From Leptospira biflexa serovar Patoc strain 'Patoc 1 (Paris)' (GTDB taxonomy: Bacteria > Spirochaetota > Leptospiria > Leptospirales > Leptospiraceae): a stretch of DNA of 64,000 bases. The position numbers and the translations under genes were made by a program. The stretch is taken from assembly GCF_000017685.1 (NCBI RefSeq), contig NC_010602.1, forward strand, positions 1 to 64,000, in the 5' to 3' direction. The first letter of the stretch is position 1; the number at the start of each line of letters is the position of its first letter. The notes beneath the pieces were generated by a model. That model was not told where the DNA came from, ran no database searches, and saw only the letters and a list, made by a program, of their open reading frames with translations. Shown here in pieces: positions 45,846 to 55,183 of the stretch.

Positions 45846-46835
45846 GCGCACCAGCGCCCGTATTTCTTCTTCAGGTGTATTCCAATTCAAAGTTTTTCTA
45901 GGTCTTTGATTGAGTAAAGTTTGAACCTTTTTAATTTGGCTTTTTTTGAGTTTTGAAAAGTCAGTTCCCTTTGGAAAGAAGTCTCTGATAAGCATATTAG
46001 TATTTTCACATGTTCCCCTTTCCCATGGAGAAGCTGGATGACAGAAATAAACTTTCATTTTTGTATTTTTAGTAAATAATCTATGTTCTGACATTTCTTT
46101 TCCTTGGTCATAAGTCATAGAAAGTTTTAATTGTTTTGGAAACTGTTTTAACTCTTGTTCAAAGGCCTTTCTGACAGATTCAGCATCCATGGCTTTCAAA
46201 GGTACTAGTATGACAGTTCTTGTAACTCTTTCTACAATTGTACCAAGAGCACTTGAATGGTTATTTCCTATGAGTAAATCGCCTTCCCAATGACCTGGAA
46301 CAGACCTATCAGCGACTTCCTTTGGTCGTTCTTCAATGCTGATCATATCTGGAATTTTACCTATATTGGCCTTGATTCCCGCAGGTTTAGCTTTTTTGCC
46401 TTTTCTTCTAAGGTAAGTATTGATTTCTTTTTTAAGCTCTCCTCTCGGAAGCAAATAGATAAAGGTATAAATTGATTGGTGAGAAATATTCATATATTTT
46501 TCATTTGGAAACGAACGAGATAGATTTTTTGATATTTGTACTGGTGACCATTTGAGTTCAAGACGATTTTTAAACTCCCTATACAACTTGTTGTTAGTTA
46601 ATAATTTACTTTTTCCAAGCTTTCTAGATGAGGCAGCCATTCTTGATTTATACCCAGAAATAATTGCGGAGTATTGATAATATCTATCGGAAATTTTTCC
46701 TTTTTCTAATTCTCTACTAATTGTAGATCGGTGACGACCCATCATTTCTGCAATCGCACCTTTAGAGTATCCTTGATGAATCAACACGGACAAGGTTTCC
46801 CTTTCCTTCGGACTAATTCTAGAGTATTTTTCCAT
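45843..46835 (-). CDS. IS30-family transposase
   Basis: The 330-residue protein has an N-terminal HTH (KGAIAEMMGRHRSTISREL) for inverted-repeat binding. Its DDE catalytic core has Asp186 in GHWEGDLLIG, Asp243 in TYDQGKEM and Glu277 in PWERGTCENTN, so all three are present. The sequence is uninterrupted, and the end overlaps the left terminal repeat. Likely active. Confidence 0.95.
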   Translation of the reverse strand: MEKYSRISPKERETLSVLIHQGYSKGAIAEMMGRHRSTISRELEKGKISDRYYQYSAIISGYKSRMAASSRKLGKSKLLTNNKLYREFKNRLELKWSPVQISKNLSRSFPNEKYMNISHQSIYTFIYLLPRGELKKEINTYLRRKGKKAKPAGIKANIGKIPDMISIEERPKEVADRSVPGHWEGDLLIGNNHSSALGTIVERVTRTVILVPLKAMDAESVRKAFEQELKQFPKQLKLSMTYDQGKEMSEHRLFTKNTKMKVYFCHPASPWERGTCENTNMLIRDFFPKGTDFSKLKKSQIKKVQTLLNQRPRKTLNWNTPEEEIRALVR

Positions 46836-46871
46836 TTTTTCTCCGATTTACATTATCGGGTTTTGTTGCAT

Positions 46872-46889
46872 TAGATTCTTGAACCTACC
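46872..46889 (+). repeat. right terminal inverted repeat of the IS30 element
   Basis: TAGATTCTTGAACCTACC is the exact reverse complement of 45828-45845 and follows the transposase start by about 36 bp. Confidence 0.85.
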
Positions 46890-47203
46890 TTTTTTAATCC
46901 CGAAAACATCGCATAATAGCGACTTATCTCTAGGTTTCGGGACTAACCTTCGTTCAGGCATATAACGAGATACTAAATAAAATACGTTTAGGCATGCAGA
47001 ATTAAATCTGCAAAAGCTTATAATCGATAATTGCTATTCGGATATTCGCCGAGATATCAATGATTTGATAATTGTATAACAGATATAATCCGAAGAAATA
47101 ATTGTGCAGATAATTGCAATACGTATATAATCCAGGCAGAAAACTGCGGATAAATGCACCTTGTTTACCAACGAGAACTTTTATACGACAACACCTGATG
47201 ATA
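46890..47203. other. structured non-coding stretch downstream of the IS
   Basis: No plausible gene is seen. CCCGAAA (about 46899-46905) and TTTCGGG (about 46935-46941) are inverted arms around a smaller TCGC-ATAATA-GCGA hairpin. Further on are GCAGA-ATTAAA-TCTGC and four ATAATTG repeats. The ORF on the minus strand here looks like chance. The GCATAATAGCGACTTATC stretch recalls motifs in Leptospira repeat regions, but I cannot name the family. Confidence 0.4.
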
Positions 47204-47244
47204 CAAAAAAGGTTAGGTTTTGTATTGTACACATAACCTAACCT
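47204..47244 (-). terminator. rho-independent terminator of purB
   Basis: AGGTTAGGTT (47210-47219) pairs with AACCTAACCT (47235-47244). On the minus strand the stem is followed directly by TTTTTT (complement of the A-run at 47205-47210). This sits about 38 bases beyond the purB stop. Confidence 0.88.
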
Positions 47245-47281
47245 ATCTGAAATTTTTAAGAAATTGATTCTCTAATGTTTG

Positions 47282-48586
47282 TTAATCTATGATTCCCAAT
47301 CGTTTGAAAATCAGTGGGATCCGCTCTAAATATGGTTTGATTTGAAAAATTTCATCCAAGTCAGAATCTTTGAGAATTGATGAACATCTTGGATCTTGTT
47401 TCAAAAGGTCTCTCAAATTTTTAGATTGGTCTGCCCAGACAGCCATCGCATTTTCTTGGACAATCAAGTAGGCATCTTCTCTTGTGATCCCACCTTTTTC
47501 AATGAGCCACAATAATACTTTTTGAGAGAAAATGAGTCCGCGAGTTACATTTAATGTGCGTTCGGTGGCATCAGGATACACATGAAGACCTTTCAATACA
47601 AAATTCATTTTTTCCAAAATGTAATCCAGAGCAATGGTGGAATCAGGAAGCACAATTCGCTCCGCTGAGGAATGGGAGATATCTCGTTCATGCCAAAGAC
47701 CCACGTTCTGTAATCCCACGTTTACGTTAGAACGAATGACTCGAGAGATTCCAGAGATACGCTCACAAACAACGGGGTTCCGTTTGTGAGGCATTGCGGA
47801 TGATCCCTTTTGGCCTTTTGCAAACGGTTCTTCAACTTCACGCCCTTCCGTTTTTTGTAACAATCGAATCTCGGTTGCCATTCGGTCTAAACTCGCAGCG
47901 ACAACACCAAGCACTGACATATAAAAAGCATGTCGGTCTCTTGAGATCACCTGTGTTGCAATGGGATCTACTTTTAATCCAAGTTTGTTCAATACATATT
48001 CTTCAATTTCTAAATCGATATTGGAATATGTTCCGACCGCACCAGATAGTTTTCCGACAGCCACTTGTTCCCGTGCGTCTTTCATCCTTTCTAAATTGCG
48101 AGTCATCTCTGCAAAAAAGAGTGCAAACTTAAGACCAAGGGTCATCGGTTCTGCATGGATCCCGTGAGACCGGCCGATACAAGGAAGGTCTTTGTACTCT
48201 TTTGCTTTTTGTTTTGTGGTTTCTAAAAGTGTTTCTGTGCGTTGGATGAGAAGATCCATTGCTTGCACCATTTGCACACAAAGTGCAGTATCACCCACAT
48301 CACTGGAAGTAAGACCAAAGTGAACATGACGGCCAGCTGGTCCTATATAAGAGTTTAAATTGGTTAAATAAGCAATCACATCATGATGGACTTTCGATTC
48401 GATTTCTAAAATCTCATCCACGTTGAATTTTGCTTTTTGTTTAATGGTCTCGAGGTCTTCTTTTGGGACTTCTCCTCGATTGGCGCGAGCTTCGCAGGCA
48501 TAAATTTCAATATCTGTCCAAATTTTAAATTTGTTCTCTAATTCCCAAATGGCGGAAATTTCAGGATGGCTATAACGATCGATCAT
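47282..48586 (-). CDS. purB: adenylosuccinate lyase
   Basis: PurB cleaves SAICAR and adenylosuccinate, acting twice in purine synthesis. The 434-residue protein has DVIAYLTNLNS, HFGLTSSDVGDTAL, GRSHGIHAEPMTLG, and the signature loop KGSSAMPHKRNP with the catalytic Ser, all hallmarks of the fumarase/aspartase superfamily. The start near MIDRYSHPEISAIWE matches the family. A clear terminator follows. Confidence 0.97.
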   Translation of the reverse strand: MIDRYSHPEISAIWELENKFKIWTDIEIYACEARANRGEVPKEDLETIKQKAKFNVDEILEIESKVHHDVIAYLTNLNSYIGPAGRHVHFGLTSSDVGDTALCVQMVQAMDLLIQRTETLLETTKQKAKEYKDLPCIGRSHGIHAEPMTLGLKFALFFAEMTRNLERMKDAREQVAVGKLSGAVGTYSNIDLEIEEYVLNKLGLKVDPIATQVISRDRHAFYMSVLGVVAASLDRMATEIRLLQKTEGREVEEPFAKGQKGSSAMPHKRNPVVCERISGISRVIRSNVNVGLQNVGLWHERDISHSSAERIVLPDSTIALDYILEKMNFVLKGLHVYPDATERTLNVTRGLIFSQKVLLWLIEKGGITREDAYLIVQENAMAVWADQSKNLRDLLKQDPRCSSILKDSDLDEIFQIKPYLERIPLIFKRLGIID

Positions 48587-48694
48587 AAGGGCAGTCTTTC
48601 ATTGCAAACTTCCGTTTCAACTGGGAATTTTACGATTGCCGAACGATGTTCGAGTTTCATGTTTAGAAACTAGTAATAAATCCTAGGGGGGCAT

Positions 48695-49462
48695 ATGTCC
48701 AAAGAATTCGAAGGAAAAGTAGCACTGGTAACGGGAGCTGCCTCTCCCATTGGTTTGGGAAGAGCAATCGCAAACCGAATCGCATCGCATGGTGCAAGTT
48801 TGGTGCTTGTTGATTTGAATCAGGAAAAAATTGAAGAAGCTGCAAGAGAAGTAGAAGCAAAATTTGGTGTGAAGGCAATTGGAGTTGCTTGTAACGTAAC
48901 AAAACCAGAAGACTGTGACGCTGCTATCAGCAAAACAAAAGAAGCATTTGGAAAACTTGATTTTCTTGTGAACAACGCTGGTGTTTTGAAAGACAATCTA
49001 CTCATTCGTATGTCAGAACAAGAATATGACTTTGTCATGGATGTAAACTGTAAGGGTGTTTTTCTAATGACTAAGTCAGCAAGTAAACTCATCCTCAAAT
49101 CTGATTCTGGAAGGATTGTGAATATTTCTTCTGTTTCTGGATTAACAGGCCAACCAGGCCAAGCAAACTACTCTACTTCTAAAGCGGGTGTGATTGCATT
49201 AACGAAAGTATCGGCTCGTGAATTTTCTGGAAGAAACGTACTCGTGAATGCAGTATGTCCAGGATATGTACAAACTGAGATGACTGGGACACTTTCTAAA
49301 GAAGTTCAAGAAAAGTTAACGGATCCTTCTGTGATCCCACTCAAACGCCCTGGAAAACAAGAAGAGATTGCTTCCGCAGTTAAGTTTTTCTTAAGTAACG
49401 ATGCATCTTACATCACAGGAACATACCTCCGCGTTGACGGTGGTGCTGCTATCGGGATGTAG
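48695..49462 (+). CDS. fabG: 3-oxoacyl-ACP reductase (FabG-type SDR)
   Basis: The 255-residue SDR has [10 protein letters not shown] (a variant of TGxxxGIG with an extra insertion), [34 protein letters not shown] (Ser, Tyr-x-x-x-Lys) and C-terminal DGGAAIGM. The [12 protein letters not shown] and PGYVQTEM features are those of FabG, which reduces 3-oxoacyl-ACP in fatty-acid synthesis. It has no adjacent fab genes, so a related reductase is possible. It follows a GGGGGG Shine-Dalgarno. Its last 14 bases overlap the M23 gene. Confidence 0.85.
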   Translation: MSKEFEGKVALVTGAASPIGLGRAIANRIASHGASLVLVDLNQEKIEEAAREVEAKFGVKAIGVACNVTKPEDCDAAISKTKEAFGKLDFLVNNAGVLKDNLLIRMSEQEYDFVMDVNCKGVFLMTKSASKLILKSDSGRIVNISSVSGLTGQPGQANYSTSKAGVIALTKVSAREFSGRNVLVNAVCPGYVQTEMTGTLSKEVQEKLTDPSVIPLKRPGKQEEIASAVKFFLSNDASYITGTYLRVDGGAAIGM

Positions 49463-51413
49463 ACTTTTTATCCTTTGCCTTTGGTGCGTTAGTGATCGGT
49501 TTCACCACCTTTTGCACCTTAGGCGAAGATTGTTTGATTTTATTCTCTTTAGTTGATTTTTTCTCTTTGTTAGTTTCGATCACAGGTGGATCGGAAATTG
49601 GTTTTTTCTTTTCTTCTGAAACTGGTGGAGTTTGGATTTCATAATCGTATCTGACAGTTGAGCTCCAATTCCCTGCATAATCTCTCACACTAGCAAGCAC
49701 AGTGTGTTTCCCGGGTTCGTATAAACTCTCGGGTTCAAAGATTTCAAGTCGCCCATCTTTTGGAAAAAATTCTGCCTTTCCTGGAATTCCATCGACTGTG
49801 ATATCAAAACCATCTGGCATAATCCCCGAGCCAACATCAACCGCCTTTAAATACAAAGCGAAGTCTTCCCTTGGATAAACCGTTTTGTTCATTAATTCAT
49901 GCAAATAGATATTAGGTGGTGTTTGGTCAGATAATACAACAAATAGGCCAGTTTTCCGTAGCCGAACTTTAAAAAATTGTCCCCAAGAACTAAAGGAGGA
50001 TCCATTGATTTTTTTCACATTCCCATCAGGCAACACTTCGTACAAATCTGCAGAATTAATATCTTTAGTTTTGGGAACTTTTACATAAAGGTCATAACCT
50101 AAATTAAAATCTTTAAAATCAGGGCCAATTTTGTAAACACTCGATAGTTGGTTTAAACCTTGTGTATTGATTTTGATTTGTTCTTGGGCTTCAATTTCAA
50201 AGAATGCTTTGGAATACACTGCGTTAACAGGAAAAAACAACTCAACCTTAGTGTCTTTTGATTTAAAAGTTGTATAACGATCATAGTAGACATTGTATTT
50301 CCATTCTTTAGTGACAATGTGGCTATAATCCCCTTGGTCTTTTAGAACATAGAACGAAGCAAGAGACATTTGCCCACCCATACCAGTGGCGCGAATGGTG
50401 ACTTCTTTAGGTTCTCCCATTTTCATTTGTTCGCTGTCAAGGATCCCTTGTTCACGGCCATTACTGCGCATACCAAGCAAATCATTTCCATCTCTCGTAT
50501 GTAAATAATACGAAAATGGATTCCCATTTGGTTTGCTGACAGAACTGTCATACAACAAAACATTTTTTCTCGTATGTTCTTTTAAGATTTTAGATAATTG
50601 GAATCCTTGTAAAACATTATCACCAATTAACATATCTAAGGTGAAAATGCCGAGACGATTGCTGTTTGATTTTTGATGGATTGCAATTTGAATTCCAACT
50701 TTTCCTTGGATAAAAAGTGTTGGTGTTTCTGATAACTCAAATCGATTTCCACTCGATTCATAAAATGGAATTTCCACGGTTTCATTTCGACCATTGATAA
50801 ACGTACGAGGAGTTTGTGGAGTGATGCGTAAGGCATTAAAAACGATTGGTTCCGCAGCATTATAACCCAATCCAAAATGCATAGGATTGTAGTACACATT
50901 GTCCTTAAACAATTCAAAGTGTAAGTGCGGAGGACCTACTCCCGTATCTCCAGAGTATGCAATGGTTTCCCCAGCTTCCACTTCGACGGCTTCGGGAAGT
51001 GCGATATCAAAATCAGTCCTATCTTTGAAACGTCTCGCTTGTTTTGATTTTAAGATTTGTTTGACTACTTTGGGAGCAAATTTGTGTAGGTGACCATAAC
51101 GAGAAGTCATCCCATCATCATGTTGCAAAAATATCGCATAACCAATGCTCGACCATTTTCTTTGCACTCGAGTGACTTTTCCTTTTGCAACAGCGAGGAT
51201 GGGGATACCAATCCTTCCTCCTGTCGAAAAATCCTGTCCCATATGGAAGTGCCCGGTTCTAAATTCACCAAAAGCACCTGTGATGGAATCAAAACCTTTT
51301 ACAGGCCATACATATGGATTTTTTAAAACAAAACCTGGTGGGTAATCAGAAGACGATATTGCAAATAGAGCGAAAAAACTGGGAATGAGGACTAAGATCA
51401 AAAAACGCAACAT
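49449..51413 (-). CDS. exported M23-family metallopeptidase
   Basis: The 654-residue protein has an N-terminal signal. The LytM/M23 zinc site is H-M-G-Q-D in [10 protein letters not shown] and HLHFEL in [10 protein letters not shown], so all ligands are intact. M23 enzymes cut peptidoglycan cross-bridges. A large beta-rich middle region (about 190-560) and a Lys-rich low-complexity C-terminal tail (about 600-654) follow; the tail may anchor it to the envelope. The 3' end overlaps fabG by 14 bp. Confidence 0.9.
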   Translation of the reverse strand: MLRFLILVLIPSFFALFAISSSDYPPGFVLKNPYVWPVKGFDSITGAFGEFRTGHFHMGQDFSTGGRIGIPILAVAKGKVTRVQRKWSSIGYAIFLQHDDGMTSRYGHLHKFAPKVVKQILKSKQARRFKDRTDFDIALPEAVEVEAGETIAYSGDTGVGPPHLHFELFKDNVYYNPMHFGLGYNAAEPIVFNALRITPQTPRTFINGRNETVEIPFYESSGNRFELSETPTLFIQGKVGIQIAIHQKSNSNRLGIFTLDMLIGDNVLQGFQLSKILKEHTRKNVLLYDSSVSKPNGNPFSYYLHTRDGNDLLGMRSNGREQGILDSEQMKMGEPKEVTIRATGMGGQMSLASFYVLKDQGDYSHIVTKEWKYNVYYDRYTTFKSKDTKVELFFPVNAVYSKAFFEIEAQEQIKINTQGLNQLSSVYKIGPDFKDFNLGYDLYVKVPKTKDINSADLYEVLPDGNVKKINGSSFSSWGQFFKVRLRKTGLFVVLSDQTPPNIYLHELMNKTVYPREDFALYLKAVDVGSGIMPDGFDITVDGIPGKAEFFPKDGRLEIFEPESLYEPGKHTVLASVRDYAGNWSSTVRYDYEIQTPPVSEEKKKPISDPPVIETNKEKKSTKENKIKQSSPKVQKVVKPITNAPKAKDKKSTSR

Positions 51414-51507
51414 CAGATTTCACTATAATTTTCGGCAATTATGGTGAAAAGACTTATAAGAATTCAGGGAATAGAATTCTTATCCCCTGAATTTAAATGA
51501 AGAAAAG

Positions 51508-52290
51508 TTATTGGAAAACAGGTCTTCTTTTTTCTTTTAAAGCCGTCATTGCTTCGAGTAAATTATCAACAACACCTGGTTGTTCGAATGATTTGGTCGT
51601 GTCGATTTTATACTGTTCCAAATTTCGAAGGAGTGAAGCGTTTAAGGTGTTTTTTGTCGCACGGTAAGCGGAGGAAGGTACCTTGGAAAGTGTTTCTAAT
51701 TTTTTTACTGAGAGTTTTCTTACTTCTTCAGGTGTGGAAGCAATTTCATCAATGAGACCAATTTTTTTCGCTTCAGGAGCTTTATAGATTGTACCTTCTA
51801 AACAAACTTCTGCCCAATACCTTGGTTCAACACACATTTTGATCCGATCGATAAAACTTCCAGGAAGTGGGAGTCCAACATTTACCTCTGTAAAACCAAT
51901 TCGACATTTCCCATCTAACATGAATTTGAAATCGGATGCAACAGTGATCACGGCACCACCACCCATCGCATAACCAGTCACTTCTGTGATGAGAGGTTTA
52001 TCAAATTTCACAAGTTCTCCAAAGAGAATGACAATACCGCCTACTTCTTCAATGAGTTTGTCTTTCGGTGTAGAAAGAAGGTTTTCTGCATCCAATCCGT
52101 TACAGAAAAATTTTGGATTGTCTGTTCCTAAGATGACACCTCGTTTGGTAGGGTCATCCTTGATTTCTTTTAAGATCTCACCAAGGTCTCTCATGTTTTG
52201 GCCAGTCAGTGAGTTTTGTTCATTCATTTGAAAACGAATGATTTCTCCTTTTCCATTAGGTAAATCGATTACTTCTCTTTTGTAGTTCAT
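51508..52290 (-). CDS. enoyl-CoA hydratase/isomerase family protein (crotonase)
   Basis: The 260-residue protein has the crotonase fold: FFCNGLDAENLL, an oxyanion-hole strand VTGYAMGGGAV and GFTEVNVGLPLPG with the second catalytic-region acid. The family hydrates or isomerises unsaturated acyl-CoAs or does related chemistry; the precise reaction is not clear. An acyl-CoA dehydrogenase lies at 56051, and the two could act in the same pathway, an inference. Confidence 0.87.
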   Translation of the reverse strand: MNYKREVIDLPNGKGEIIRFQMNEQNSLTGQNMRDLGEILKEIKDDPTKRGVILGTDNPKFFCNGLDAENLLSTPKDKLIEEVGGIVILFGELVKFDKPLITEVTGYAMGGGAVITVASDFKFMLDGKCRIGFTEVNVGLPLPGSFIDRIKMCVEPRYWAEVCLEGTIYKAPEAKKIGLIDEIASTPEEVRKLSVKKLETLSKVPSSAYRATKNTLNASLLRNLEQYKIDTTKSFEQPGVVDNLLEAMTALKEKRRPVFQ

Positions 52291-52406
52291 AGGTTACTTC
52301 TTTTGGTTTAAATTTCTATCGGTTTGAATTTGTTATTTTTCGCTTGGATGGATACTGTATTTTGATTGGAAGATTATGATTCTATCTCTTCAGGACTATC
52401 AACTAG

Positions 52407-53378
52407 TTATGTATTTTCTTCACTTGATTTCGTTTCAGTTGGATTTGTTTGCATAGGATCAGTCTTCAAAGCTTCGTTTGTCAGAGAAGGATTGGAGTCT
52501 GGATTCGAATTTATTTCTATTTTGACATCACCTAAATTGGTTGGAGAAACCGTTGTATTTTGTGATGGTTCTTTATTGGTATCCTTAGCAAATTTTTCTT
52601 TTTTCTCTTTCTTACGTTGTTCTTCTTTTTTTAACTCTTCCATCTTGACGTATTCGTCAAATTCGTTTGGAGCCATGAACACCAACATTTTTTCATCGTC
52701 CGTTGCATGTTCGATAAATGCACCCATATGCCGCCCAGCGATGAAAATGATTTTGTCTTGGTTTTGAAAAATTTTCATCACTCTTTCAAATACTTCAACT
52801 TCTTCTTTTCCTAGTTCAGGTACAACACGAACATCAAAACAAATTCTTTCTGCATGAATGGATTTCAAAAAATTGAGAGTGAATATTTTTTTAAATTCTG
52901 GAAACACATATCGTTTCAAATTGGCTCGGCATTGGAATAAAACTCGACCATGTCCCCTGTCCACAACCACAAACGATACATTATCTCTGGTTTTGGAAGA
53001 TTCACTAAATTTATATTCTTCAATATGAGAATGAATTCTATCAAGTAGTGCCTGTTTGGCGAGAGGTTTTATCATGTAATCGGTGAAACCGAGTTTTTTA
53101 TGATTTGCGATGAAGTTTGTATCTTCTTTTGGAATCATCGCAAGAATGGGAATGTTATGAGTGATCACATCACGACGTAGTTCTAAAATGAATTCTAATT
53201 CTTTTTTATCTTTAAAAGTTAATCCCATAAGAATGATATCTGGGTTAGAGGATTTTACATATTCCTGGACCGTTTGTGAAAACTTCGTGATGACAACTCT
53301 TTGTCTTAATCCTAAAAAGATATTTTCCAAATCCTGAGCTGAATTTGGATCATTTTCGATGGTCATGATAAAATGCAT
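52407..53378 (-). CDS. pseudo-receiver protein with disordered tail
   Basis: The 323-residue protein begins with a receiver-like fold. The acidic pair is reduced to E8-N9 (IEND), the phospho-acceptor Asp is Gly52 in DIILMG, and the conserved Ser/Thr is Ile-Pro in AMIPKE. The Lys in MIKPL is kept. It thus cannot be a normal phosphorylated receiver. A middle domain (about 140-245) looks like a STAS-type or alpha/beta fold, with VSFVVVDRGHGRVLF. The tail is charged and low in complexity (about 245-323). It follows the EAL gene by 7 bp on the same strand. Confidence 0.75.
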   Translation of the reverse strand: MHFIMTIENDPNSAQDLENIFLGLRQRVVITKFSQTVQEYVKSSNPDIILMGLTFKDKKELEFILELRRDVITHNIPILAMIPKEDTNFIANHKKLGFTDYMIKPLAKQALLDRIHSHIEEYKFSESSKTRDNVSFVVVDRGHGRVLFQCRANLKRYVFPEFKKIFTLNFLKSIHAERICFDVRVVPELGKEEVEVFERVMKIFQNQDKIIFIAGRHMGAFIEHATDDEKMLVFMAPNEFDEYVKMEELKKEEQRKKEKKEKFAKDTNKEPSQNTTVSPTNLGDVKIEINSNPDSNPSLTNEALKTDPMQTNPTETKSSEENT

Positions 53379-53385
53379 AAAAACT

Positions 53386-54735
53386 TTAAATGAGTCCTTC
53401 TTCGGATGCGACTAAAAACAAGTTCCCGACTTTCTTTTGTTTTTCCGATAAAATTTTGTCTGTTAATACTTCTTTCACAACATCCTCGTGAATGGAATGG
53501 AGTAAATCAAAATCCCGTTTGTAATCTGTCACTGTCATTTTTCCAAATAAGATATTGGCTTGGAATTGATAAATTTGATGTTCCATCAGGAAGTTTAATG
53601 TATCAAAATCTTCTACCGCTTCTGCAGTGATCACTGCTTCTCGGTTGTCTGCCAATCGTTTGCAATAGTCAATGAACGCTAAATTGTCCAAAAATTTAAT
53701 TTGGTCCTCTTCAATTTTGAATTTAAAACTAATCGGATCCAATTTGAATTCTTTGATCATAATGCCGAGATCGAGTACTATTTGATGAGACTGACTTTTG
53801 ACTCCAAAGTCATCAGCGGCAAAACTCATTCCGTGCGAATAAAAAGCGTGGCATACGTCTTTTAAATGGTATTTTGATTCGTCGTATGGTTTTTCAACGA
53901 GCTCAAAACGAACGTTTTCTGGTGATAGATCCTTGCTTTCGATGAGTTTTTTCAATCGATCCACACGTTCATTATGTGAAAATGTATCAATCAAGGATTG
54001 GGGAGAAATATTAAATTTTAATAACCCAGGTGCACCTTCGCAAGCAATGATCAGTTTCTCTAAAATCAAAAGTTCAATACGATTGAGATCCTGGTCGGAA
54101 GGAATATCATTGATGAGATCTTTGTATCCAATATAGGCACCCCCGCCTAAAAACACTTCTCCCCCTTTCACAGAATAAGTTTTGTCTTTGGGATTAAAAA
54201 TGACTGTGGGTTGGATCATCGCTTCATGAACTGATCCTGAGATATATGTATTGGCTTTGTTGTAATAGGTCCAACTCCATCGAACCAAATTGTCGTTCAG
54301 GTTTTTTTCGGATGATCGAAACAGTTCGACAAAAATTTCTTCGTTATCGGAGATAAAATTAGATTGGGTTCGAGAGACTCCAAAATGAAAGGAAACGATT
54401 TTATTTTGTAAACATTGTTGTTGGAATTTTCCAACGGAATTTTCAATATTTGGAAATTTTTCAATATCCCATTCAAATAAAGGAGAGATCCCCATTAACA
54501 AAATATTTTGTTTTTCCAAATAATGAAATCCAAAAGAGATATCTTCCAAATCCAAACAGGAGTAAAATTCTGTTCGTAATAAATCTAAAAACTCGGTGAG
54601 TTCAATGCCTGCAATATTTTCAAAACGAATGAGAAAGAGAGGTTTTCCTTTATTCTCTTGGATGAAATGTTTTTTGAAAACTTCCAAATCTTTCATTCCA
54701 AAATAATAGGGACCTGTTAATAGCTGATTTTTCAA
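53386..54735 (-). CDS. EAL-domain protein (probable c-di-GMP phosphodiesterase or binder)
   Basis: The 449-residue protein has an N-terminal part of about 180 residues of unknown type. A C-terminal EAL-like domain follows with NISPQSL, RFELVEK, AADDFG (DDFG motif), FKLDPISFKF, ITAEAVED and YQFQANILFGK. The hallmark EAL triad reads EVF in GGEVFLGG, and the DDFGTG loop is DDFGVK. Most metal and catalytic residues seem present, so activity is possible but not assured. It is the first gene of a two-gene unit with the pseudo-receiver. Confidence 0.82.
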   Translation of the reverse strand: MKNQLLTGPYYFGMKDLEVFKKHFIQENKGKPLFLIRFENIAGIELTEFLDLLRTEFYSCLDLEDISFGFHYLEKQNILLMGISPLFEWDIEKFPNIENSVGKFQQQCLQNKIVSFHFGVSRTQSNFISDNEEIFVELFRSSEKNLNDNLVRWSWTYYNKANTYISGSVHEAMIQPTVIFNPKDKTYSVKGGEVFLGGGAYIGYKDLINDIPSDQDLNRIELLILEKLIIACEGAPGLLKFNISPQSLIDTFSHNERVDRLKKLIESKDLSPENVRFELVEKPYDESKYHLKDVCHAFYSHGMSFAADDFGVKSQSHQIVLDLGIMIKEFKLDPISFKFKIEEDQIKFLDNLAFIDYCKRLADNREAVITAEAVEDFDTLNFLMEHQIYQFQANILFGKMTVTDYKRDFDLLHSIHEDVVKEVLTDKILSEKQKKVGNLFLVASEEGLI

Positions 54736-54823
54736 ATGGTGCCTTCGTATATGATTTGATTCTTTAACGACGTCCTGTAATTTTATGAGAATTCAATAGA
54801 AAAGGCAACAAGGATAGTCACTT

Positions 54824-55069
54824 ATGTATAGTTTTATTTGGTTTTTACTCATTGGACTTGCGGCAGGTTGGCTTGCAGGTAGAATCCTGCGAGGGAAAGG
54901 TTTTGGGATCATTGCCAATTTAGTGATTGGTGTGGTTGGATCGTTTTTAGGTGGGATTGTGTTTGGACTTCTTGGATTTCGTACTTACGGAATTGTTGCC
55001 GAACTCATCGTTGCTGTCATTGGAGCGATTTTACTCATTTTCATCGCGGGGATGATCAAAAAGAAATAA
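54824..55069 (+). CDS. GlsB/YeaQ/YmgE family small membrane protein
   Basis: An 81-residue hydrophobic protein with three predicted membrane segments and the family pattern GLAAGWLAGRILRGKGFG, VVGSFLGG. Members are envelope- and stress-linked proteins of unknown mechanism, sometimes called transglycosylase-associated. It ends in KKK. It is divergent from the EAL gene and convergent with yebC, with a hairpin between. Confidence 0.88.
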   Translation: MYSFIWFLLIGLAAGWLAGRILRGKGFGIIANLVIGVVGSFLGGIVFGLLGFRTYGIVAELIVAVIGAILLIFIAGMIKKK

Positions 55070-55128
55070 TCCAATCGGTAGGAGCCTTACGTTTCAATCC
55101 AAACGTATTGTATTAAGTTTGATCGTTT

Positions 55129-55154
55129 TGACAGGGAGACATAAATCCCTGTCA
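55129..55154. terminator. hairpin between convergent glsB-type gene and yebC
   Basis: TGACAGGGA (55129-55137) pairs perfectly with TCCCTGTCA (55146-55154) around an 8-base loop. No T-run is obvious, so terminator function is likely but not certain. Confidence 0.55.
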
Positions 55155-55183
55155 GTTCGCTATGAATTTACAAAATGAATCGA

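Larger units (their letters stand above)
45828..46889 (-). mobile_element. IS30-family insertion sequence (about 1062 bp, intact)
   Basis: The element is bounded by perfect 18-bp terminal inverted repeats and contains one full-length transposase that nearly fills it. The T-rich flanks (TTT at 45825-45827 and from 46890) are compatible with the short IS30 target duplication, but the T-run makes this ambiguous. It sits beside the higBA relic. Intact ends and an open transposase suggest recent arrival. Confidence 0.85.

Noticed and set aside
45708..45917. Open frame across the end of the higA relic into the IS
   Set aside because: It joins antitoxin relic sequence to the insertion-sequence terminal repeat and has no coherent product.
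46913..46960. Integron attC site
   Set aside because: Inverted arms are present, but I could not place the RYYYAAC/GTTRRRY core sites and no integrase is in the window; kept only as a low-confidence structured region.
47002..47232. Minus-strand 76-codon frame
   Set aside because: It spans the repeat-rich stretch and the purB terminator, has no ribosome binding site and an unlikely composition.
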